Positions 27,041-35,251 of a stretch of 35,251 nucleotides of DNA are shown here, one piece after another; position 1 is the stretch's first letter, and each line of letters starts with the position of its first letter. The position numbers were made by a program, and so were the translations under genes. Origin of the DNA: Heterotrichella gracilis (lineage: Eukaryota; Sar; Xanthophyceae; Tribonematales; Xanthonemataceae); contig JAULBX010027661.1 in NCBI GenBank assembly GCA_032358255.1, positions 1-35,251 of the forward strand. Reading direction: 5' to 3'. Under the pieces are notes generated by a model. The model was not told the DNA's origin. It saw only the letters and a list, made by a program, of their open reading frames with translations, and ran no database searches.

Positions 27041-30000
27041 CTACTTCACTAACTTCACACTCCACGTGCCCCCATGGCCATCTGCAGCTGCAACAAACTC
27101 GATTCGGACAGTCGGCTTGCCAACCACTGGCGGTGCGACATACGCGCGCTTGAGTTTGTCCTTGTGTGCGCACGCTGCATCATAGTCTTTCAGAACCCAA
27201 CGCTCAGGCGTCCACCATGCTATAGGTACAGCTGGGTGGCCGGGGAGGGGGTCACCGACAGCATCCGCTGACTTGTTGATGAGGATGGAGCTGCGGCGGA
27301 TGTTGGCCAGCTTGGCCACCATGTGCAGGTAGAGCTGCAGAAACGGGGGAGGAATGGGGTGAGCATTTTTTTGATCATTCAAAAGCTTCTAGTGGTCAAA
27401 TATTGGGAGAGCACCATGGGATGTGTGAGTGTGTGTGTGAAATGCGAAGGTGCACAACCTCGCACCATGAGCAAGGTTGGCAATAGGGTTGGTGGTAATG
27501 GCAGGCTTGCCAATATCCATACCAACATAGCGCTTACAACTCGTATACAGTGTCCCCTTTCAAGGTAATTTAAAATGTCTCATTTTCCACCAAGTAAGGT
27601 TGCAACGGCAGAGCCATCGCAAACCCTAAACCCCTACACTGTAGCATAGGGCCTTAAACCCTAACTCCTCACAAGAGCCACTGCTTGGCCAGGGGCACAC
27701 AGCAACCTCAAAGTTGCAGTGGCTCAAATTATACAACCCTAAACGTTACAGCAGCCACTGGCCAGGTTGGACTAATAATTGATAACCTTAGAAGGTTTAC
27801 TGTTTGCCCTAAACCCTAAACCCTAAACCGTAGGATAGCCACTGCTCACCCAGGGGCACACAACACCCCGCCACCTACAGTTGCACATTACGCCCCCGCA
27901 CACTTGGCACAGCCTGACATACTGGCCAGTGCAACCAAACGCTGCAACCTGCCCACCTGTACCCTACAGTGCCAGACTGCACTAGTCTGCTGAGCACTGC
28001 GGGAAGTAGAAAAGCCTTTTGTGGGCAACAAATCAGGCGATAATCCCTTTGCAACCTAAACGAACGATGATTTTAGGGTTTGTCTGGTCAAGGGTAAGGG
28101 TTTGTACACAACATGTGAAGCAGTGCCAATTAGCAAAGTCTGCCCAGCTAGCAACTTGCCGATGCTGCAGGCCATTCCAACGCATTAGGGGTCAATGAAC
28201 CCGTTGAACTTTAGTAAAGATGGCAATTTCTAGTGGGAAATGAAGTGGGGGTTGAAGTTTGAAAGTGAATGAAGTGGCTGAACTGGGGTTGGGGGTCCAA
28301 GGAAAGCTGAGGGAAAAGGCATGTATTATTTAAAGGCCATTCAACAGACCTGGACACTGTATTCCATTTATCTGTTGAAGTCTGAATGAAGTGGCTGAAG
28401 GGGTGGGTGGGTCCAGGCTGAGGGAAAAGGCAGGGATTGATTAAATGGCCAATTGTTTAGTGTTGTAATGTAGCGGCTTTCAAATGCATATACCAATGTG
28501 ACGGGCTCAGAGTGAAGTTTGTTGAATAATAATGACGTTGTTGGTATTCTGTCCTACAACGCACCTCGCAGTTGTGGACAGCGCTATAAAACTCGAGAAT
28601 ACGGAGCTTCTGTGTCGCCTTGTACCACCACGAGGTACTGTCCCGCTGAGCAATAAGGCACCACTTGGGAGCGCCAGTGGTGACATCAGCATCGTCTACA
28701 TCCTCCTTGGAGTTGAGCAGCAACTGTTTGGCAAAAACAAGGAATGAAAAGCCTTTTAAACACTGAATACTGCAAAACAGAAGCGTGCACATGAAAAACC
28801 TACGTCAAGCAAGTTATGGTTTATTTGTGTGTAGGGTTTCAAGGCGGTGGGCAACCAGCGACGACACATGTGAGCACAGTACAACAAATCATATATAAAT
28901 TATGTTTACTATGTCACAAGATAATTGCATTGCAGCAACACGCACACAAGGATTGTCAGCACACCTCAAACCCTGCATGGATATACACATCCATGAACAG
29001 TTCCCGCTCCCTGAGGGCATCCTTCAGCTCCTGTGCTTGCATGGCACGCCCACCCTTGGGGCAGAGCTCATGACTGGTCCCCGGAAGCTGCACGACAGAA
29101 GGCCGATCCAACACCCTGATAGGTTCCGCCACACCAGGCTTGAGGGTCTCATAGGGGGGTGCCTACAAAAGGGATATTGTACATCAAGACTGGGAGTGCA
29201 GGGAGGTAACCTCGTAACGCACAACACACAATGGAGTAATTGGGGACTCCATTAAAGCATTGAATGACTGCAGCAGAAGTGCAATGGAAGTCGTTTCGGT
29301 ATCGTGTCATTGTACGCAGAGAAATGATCACCAACAGGTAATTACTACAATCAGTGTAAATATTGTAATAATGAGCAGTCAGGGTAGTACCTGGACTCCC
29401 TTGCGTGCAAACCCTGCTCCTGGGGGTGCAAGTCCGGCGACGGAGGCCCCAAAGGTCTCCTGCCAGCGGCGATAAACCCAGATGACACCTTCCATTACCC
29501 AAATTCCAAGCTGGCTTTCAACCACAGCTGCACAAGGGAATAAGCCAAATGACGACACAAGGGGAGCAAACACATTGGGGACAGTGCAAGTGAGCACCCG
29601 GTAGTCATTTGTATATAACGTTTTCTTTTCATTACACTTGGTGCGCGAATTGCTCTCTGCACACCTCACCAGGATTGGGGGTTGCCTGACCCATGAGCTG
29701 GCTATGACTCTTACGGGTTGCCGCGGGGTAATTTATCTATGTTGTTAATAGACTAGAAATAAGTTATGTTGTTTGGTTGATGCACTTCGTGGAGGAGCAG
29801 CACCGGTTTGTCAAGCAATCCTTGGCATTCTGGACTGGGGTGGAGGGTTTACCGTTGCCACTAGTGCAAGCACGCCTGGCTAGCCTGGTAGCTCGGGCAC
29901 CATCTCGCTGCAAACCCTACCCTAGGGTCTGAGACAAACCTCTCAAAGCACGGTTGCGAGACGGTCGCATGGGCACCTCATCACTCTCATTGACTATGCG

Positions 30001-33000
30001 CACAAGCGTGAGGTTGGGCAGCTCCTCCACTAGCTCCACAAAGCCTTTGTTGCCCACGCGGGGTGCTGCAAAAGCGTAACCGTGCACGGGAACATCCTTG
30101 GTACCTTCCTGCGGAGCCACACAAAATGTTTGTCCTGGGTGTCAGCGACTGGAGTGAGGTAGACACCAGACTAGAAGTATGCTATGTGAAAACTGCAGAG
30201 AAATTGAAGCAAAAGCGGCGGGACCCTATTGCTAACCCTCGCTAGCTGCCAATATGAAACTTTCACATGGTCCTCACATTATGTGCCTCTTACCCCGTAT
30301 TTGTTATTGTGCAGCTGGTACGCCAGGTAGCAGGAGGTGAGGGACGTGAGGGCACCTCCCAAGCTGTGGCCCGTCACGCTCACTGTGCCCAGCTGGGTCC
30401 CGGAAGCCGGTGAGATGATATAGCTGATGATTTCGTCAATGAGCTGCAAAAAGGGAGGGGAGATGACGCCAGCAAGTACGCCTTTATGTCACAAATATGG
30501 GTTTCAATACTATGCAAAAGAGAGCAGCTAATGACGACAAGCATGCATGAGATGGACGCAGTCATGCATGGCTTTCAAAGCTCGGAGCTGCCCTGTGATG
30601 GATACAGCTACAGCGCTGCAATTTATAAGTGAATATCATGATGACAGACAAAGAGCGCTGCACCCCCGAGGGACTGTGAAAAGCATGCCTGGCATGGCCC
30701 AGACAAAATGCTGGCTGCTGAATAGTTTGGGTTGCTTTGTGTGGATTGCGTCCTGAGATCGGCTCGAGATTGACCACCGGAATTTACTAGAAGCCCCAAT
30801 TTGCCAAATACAATCCCCAATACAGATGTTTTTTCCTGGAAATGCAAACATGCCATGCTAGACATGGAACCACTACAAACCCTGCAAGTCCCTGATGATC
30901 AGCGGGAAAGCTTTGATGGCTGTGTGACTGCTGCGTAAAGGAACATTAATCGATACAGTTGATGCGCCCATTTTTTCTGACACCCCTGTCCCCTCCTGCA
31001 ATTGCATTGCAATGCATTGCAATGCAAACTCTCCATCACATACCTCGATGGGGCTCTTGCCATCCAGCTGCCGCACTGTGTAGCGCGGCCCTTCGCCTGG
31101 GAAGCCATACGATGTCTCTTGCACATCACCCTTGGCCAGCGCCTCAGCCTTGGCCAGCTGTTGAAGGTCCAAAGCCAGCTTAAGATTGCAGGGATCCTTC
31201 TCAATGTCGTGTTTGCTGGGATCCAGAGTGGGTGCTTTTGTCAGCATGGTCCAAAAGCCGTCATGCACTCTGACTGCCTTGGACTCCTCAGCGTCTCCCT
31301 TGGCCTCCGCAGCAGTGCCCTCAGACGCGACATTTTTCCGCCCATTGGCGTCAAGCGTGGGGCCGAGCACGGCATTGGCGTCAGTCGCCCACTCCACGGG
31401 CCTCCCCGTTCCGCGCCACGCTATAACCACATCCTGCTTCTGACTCTCACCTGTAGGCGAGGTTGCAAAATGACCACCGAATTTCATTATTGCATGTACA
31501 GTGATAAAATAAGGTGCCAATCTTTGTTACGATACTGCAACCAGCTTTTAGCAAGTTGTAGGCGGCGTGAAATTATCTATATGATATATTTATACCCCTT
31601 GCTAGGAAATGCGGCTACAAAAGACGAGGGTTTCACTGCGAGGCTGCCGAGCAGCTCAAATACGACATGAAAGGGCTTCAATAGCAATGGCATGGGTCCA
31701 GTGGGGTCAAGATGTTGCCTGCAACTTCACATCCTGGGGAATTACCATAATTTATTATGAATATATCATTATGTATTTATTTTAATCCCATTCATTAAAA
31801 TGGTCTTTAAGAATCATTGCCCAACTAGCCACCAATCAACTCTGCTTACCCCAAATGTCACCGGGAACACGGCACCATTTTCACTTACGTTGCTAATAGT
31901 AAAATACAGTTGCATGCGCATACATTGCTTTCCCTCACATCCATGCCAACTTTCATCATGCAGTCACTGTGTGCTAATAATGTTTCAGTGCGGTTTGGCA
32001 GGACTTCTGTCGGTGATAGCAGTACATGCCCTGCCATGCTGGGAGCCGCAGTAGCCAAAGCAAGGATTTGAAAACCACCCCTAGCTAATGCAACAAGGGT
32101 TTGCGCAGTTTGGGTAGGGTTTTAAATCCATCTCTGACTAGTGCAGCAGCAGCAGCAGCAGCAGCAGCACTTACAGCACTAGCCTTAGGGTTTATCTCAG
32201 AACCTAAGAAAGCCACCCATGTAAGTGACTTTAGGGTTATGGTTTAGGTAATTTAGGGTTAAAGTGTAGGGTTCTAGGGTTATACACTTTTGGATTTAGG
32301 AGCCAGTATGGTGATATGACAGTATGGTTTTGACATCACCTATGGGTGGCAGCAGCACATATCCCTGCCAGGCAGTGTCACTTGAGCTCTCCTCTTTAAA
32401 CTTGCCAGCCGCCTTAACCTGGGCCAGCTTATCCCAACCGGCAGCAGCGTACAGAGGAAAGAGCACACCGTCTCCCTTTGTAGAGCGGAACCTGCAAGGA
32501 ATAAAAAGGTATATTCAGGTGACAACGTTGCTAAAACATGGGCACAGCGCAGTACATAAAACCCTTGCCTATATGGCAAAGCAGCCGAATGGTTCCCCGT
32601 ACAAGTGATCTGTGCAGAAAGGTGACCCAGAATGAATGCAGTTAGTGGAATATTCAAGGCATTTTTTTCAGATAACCCTACGGAAACCCTCCAACTACTC
32701 CAACCACTCACAGCTCGCGAGCTCCGCTGGTTGACCCGGGCAGTGTGTGGGCCAGCAGCCTATCCACATTATCCCAGCGCCAGTTGCCAGCCACAGACCC
32801 TAGGGTCCCATTCCCTGGGGCAATGCCACCTTTGGGAAGGTTGCTGCTGTACACAAAGTTGTCGTAGGTCAGCTGCGCCAGCTCGCCATACTTGAGCACA
32901 TCTTCAACGGTGGTCACAACATCTGGTGCAGGGGGGAGAGGTTAAGCCTTCAGGGGTGCAGCAGGTGTACTACATGGCGTGCTGGCAACTGAAGGGTTTT

Positions 33001-34362
33001 TCAAGACCCTACTAGAGGGTTTTTTGGACCAGAACCCTACTGGATGGCACTGCCATGATGAATACCCTATTTCGGCCGATGCATCGACACTGACCGGGCA
33101 CCAAAAATACGTTGTTTGCATGTGTCAGGCCCTGTTTTTCACACCTTGCTGGTTGCCCTGGTAAGATGCTCCCTGCTGGCTGCTGACGGAGCCCGTTGCT
33201 GCGGCAGTTCGCAGCACCCTTGACGAACCACGCCCAAACCGCGGTAAGCCGGGGCGCTGGGGAGTCTGGGGGCGCACTAGTGCTGCCAGCTGGGTGCGCC
33301 GCACTGCTGAGTGGCCACGGCTGCAGGGGAAGATCTTGGCGGGCCTGGCGGCACCTGTACACCGTTGAGATAGTTGAGAAGGGGGGTGGGTATAGTAGGG
33401 TAGGCTGCGCACTGCGTCCATGGCCAAACACATTGGGTAAATAGGGCCAAAATGCCACAACAGGACAGCATCAAGGCTTCGGGCAGTAAGACCAGAAGGC
33501 GTTGAATTTAGAAAAGCTACGAAAGGAGATGAGGCAGTGCATCGCAAGTACATAGATAAATACGTGGGCAATAAGTCATTCGGTGATCAGCGAAAACACT
33601 TGACGGGGCCAGAATGAGCACACCGAAATAACTCCGACCGGTTGGTACTCGCCAAGTTGACGCCGCCACAACGTCAACAACGCCAGTCTATGCTCGAACC
33701 TCCGCGTTGGTTTAGATAGTTACCCGTAGCGCGCGCCTAGCGCGCCGCAGAGCACGAAGAGCATGAAAACCTAGCTTGCTTGTACTTGCTGCAGCCGGAT
33801 TACGTAAATACTCCTTAATACTGGCGTTCTCTCGAGCTGGCGGTTTGAAGGGGCGATAGCATGACGCATGTTTTGGGTTCTGTGAGCATATATATCGAAG
33901 AGCGAGACAGGCGCCTGTTAACAAACGTTTCGCTCGTGGCTTTGGGCGCGGTTGCGCTGCGCAGGTACCACGCGTGCGCACCGACCACACCGACCGCAGT
34001 GGTCACTATCGATAGATATTCATATTATCCATAGTAGCTAGGCGCGCCCGGGGCCCTACTTGGAAATCCCCGGTAGCTACGTAGGTGGGTACGTATCCGA
34101 GGTGAGAAATCCCCGGTAGGTACGTATACGAGGTGGACTTGGCAGGCCTTTGGCAAGCTTGTACTGCTGTGAAGGTTTGTGTGCAGACTTGGCAGCGACT
34201 TGCAAGTGGCATACTTGGCACCACTTGCAAGGCTGGGGGCTACCCAGTATACTGCAGTACTAGTACCAATACCGGTACCACTGCAGCTGGCCTTGGCTAA
34301 TCATAATGTGCAGCTTTAAACACACCGCGTAGTCGAGGCCTACCTGCCGCAGTAGCGAGCAT
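27041..34362 (-). CDS. Class 3 lipase / phospholipase A1-like protein, copy 2
   Basis: Ten minus-strand exons: 34344-34362, 32712-32922, 32340-32491, 31044-31450, 30294-30443, 29940-30108, 29391-29527, 28965-29162, 28565-28723 and 27041-27334. Phases agree and the sum is 1896 nt (631 aa). The 19-nt start exon encodes MLATAA. Marks in order: VEDVLKYGELAQLTYDNF, NWRWDNVD, DVVIAWRGTGRPVEW, VTGHSLGGA (Ser about 290), VHGYAFAAPRVGN, VRIVNESDEVP (Asp about 356), VHNCELYLHMV (His about 531), then SILINKSADAV and AWWTPERW. The catalytic triad is complete, so this copy is probably active. Compared with copy 1 it has a 24-aa longer segment after the WRGTG motif (VLGPTLDANGRKN and an acidic stretch), lacks the 76-aa extension of exon 9, and lacks one intron. 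Substrate and compartment are not shown by the sequence. Confidence 0.9.
27620..27900. repeat. Duplicated block with CCCTAAA tracts in lipase 2 intron
   Basis: GAGCCACTGCTTGGCCAGG and GGGGCACACA at about 27675-27710 recur at about 27836-27865. Each copy is preceded by AAACCCTAAACCC tracts (27629 on and 27807 on). The tract at 27807-27829 has three CCCTAAA units. Confidence 0.7.
28253..28453. repeat. Two-copy about 120-bp tandem repeat in lipase 2 intron
   Basis: TGAATGAAGTGGCTGAA, then GGTCCA and GCTGAGGGAAAAGGCA, then ATTA and AATGGCC-like ends occur at about 28253-28345 and about 28375-28453. Confidence 0.75.
32143..32169. repeat. (GCA)9 microsatellite in lipase 2 intron 3
   Basis: Nine perfect GCA units lie in the intron between exons 3 and 4 of lipase gene 2 (CTG repeats on the coding strand). 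Confidence 0.95.
34064..34136. repeat. Tandem GGTAGGTACGTATCCGAGGTG-type repeat, two copies
   Basis: AAATCCCCGGTAG then TACGTAT(C/A)CGAGGTG occurs at 34064-34105 and 34107-34136, inside intron 1 of lipase gene 2. Each copy holds the palindrome TACGTA. Confidence 0.7.
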
Positions 34363-34450
34363 TTTTGCGAGGGACCGCGCACAATACGCACAACGAGCAC
34401 AACGCCGGTGGGTTCCGGGCGGCCCAGGTCGATGGCGCCACTTGCGCCAC

Positions 34451-35251
34451 TCCGAAGCAGATCTCTAGAGTAGATGTCATATAGTGACAAAACATACGTG
34501 TGTCCAGTGAAAAGTCTCGTCAAAACACTGATGTACGCGTTCATATGTGGGTAGCAGGGGCCTAGGCAGATTCACACTGGTCTGGTCAGTTCCCTTCCGG
34601 AAGGACCTCGAGATCCAAAGATTTCCTGTGAACCAGTGAACGGTGTACCGTATGATGGGGATTAGCTAATAATCTGTAGAAATAGTCCTATTCTAGTCCC
34701 CCTGAACCGTATCTTTGTGCAATGCAAGGGGTGCAGTGCGTGCAGACTTGCAGTGCGTGCAATGCAAGGGGTGCACAGCAGAGCAAGTACTAGGAATAGA
34801 AAAAAGACAAGAAAAGAAAACAGACGGCCAATGGCGTAAATAGGCGGCATAGCAACTTAGGCTACGCATAGCCCCCAAGTTGAGGCAGTCAGGGAACCCG
34901 TCCCTAGGAGGAAAAGGAAGTGGTGGCGTTGGGGGGAACGGTGGAGGGTCTGAGAGGGAATAGAAGGGACCACATGGAATACATAAACCAAGAAATTATG
35001 GGTGTTATGTTAACAACCCTGGCCATGGCATATACTGTGTGCATCACATGCCTTGGCATGCCACATGATGGAGTGTTTGACTTTGTGCAGGGTGGCCAGA
35101 CAAGCCTTGTTTGCATCATTTGCTTCTTACAAAAATCAATATAAAGATAATTGGCTCACCGATACACAGTTGGATGGCTGCTACACAATATAATGCCTGC
35201 AGCGTGTGTAAATGCCATGGTAGGCGGTAACCGGTTGGCATCACTAAAGCT
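34451..35251. other. Upstream flank of lipase gene 2 and window end, no gene recognised
   Basis: This is the probable promoter side of lipase gene 2. A 44-bp-period direct repeat (GTGCAATGCAAGGGGTGCA) lies at 34718-34776. The + frame at 34920-35144 (74 codons) has a hydrophobic middle but no recognised family or start context. Confidence 0.4.

Larger units (their letters stand above)
26700..34450. repeat. Lipase duplication unit 2
   Basis: Direct-orientation partner of unit 1 (about 15180-23165), with the same order of start exon, exons, introns and flanks. Several exons have identical length in both copies (211 and 137 nt). Boundaries are approximate. Confidence 0.75.

Noticed and set aside
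31002-31670. 222-codon + strand frame
   Set aside because: It is a shadow of lipase 2 exon 4 on the opposite strand, which carries the conserved WRGTG block.

Overview
This window is nuclear DNA of a green alga, most likely a core chlorophyte of the Chlorophyceae or Trebouxiophyceae type; I cannot name the genus. The evidence is GC-rich exons broken by many GT-AG introns, TGTAA poly(A)-type signals behind genes, short tracts of the TTTAGGG telomere-like repeat scattered on both strands of introns and flanks, and plant/alga-type protein families. No bacterial operon, tRNA, rRNA, CRISPR array or intact transposon was recognised. Gene models were built by joining exons at GT/AG sites and checking phase. 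For the four complete models the summed exon length is divisible by three and the frame stays open.

Layout. 1-1502 (+): 3' exons of a BCAS3/ATG18-type protein. 2983-3070: a heat-shock-type promoter (three perfect HSE dimers plus a TATA box) with no recognisable gene behind it. 6920-4141 (-): a five-exon gene for a 173-aa one-helix membrane protein. 7404-10547 (+): a five-exon CRAL-TRIO (Sec14-like) gene, head to head with the previous one across a short shared promoter with a G-box. 13270-12083 (-): an intronless armadillo-repeat pseudogene with several frame changes. 23095-16073 (-) and 34362-27041 (-): two complete class-3 lipase / phospholipase A1 genes (673 and 631 aa), the products of a tandem duplication of about 8 kb. 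The spacer between them holds a few possible exons of an unknown gene.

The most unusual feature is a repeated pattern that I call exon-edge echoes. In the membrane-protein gene, the CRAL-TRIO gene and lipase gene 1, short pieces that span an exon boundary (the exon edge plus its splice site or stop codon) recur as degenerate tandem copies in the neighbouring intron or 3' flank. Periods are about 65-210 bp, and many junctions carry TTTAGGG/CCCTAAA-like motifs. The sister lipase gene 2 lacks most of these copies, so the process seems recent and still active. Several echoes keep an intact acceptor and an open frame and could act as alternative terminal (poison-like) exons. A separate case is an intron present in lipase 1 but absent from lipase 2, flanked by a perfect 12-bp direct repeat that contains AG|GT. 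This is the expected mark of a recent intron gain.
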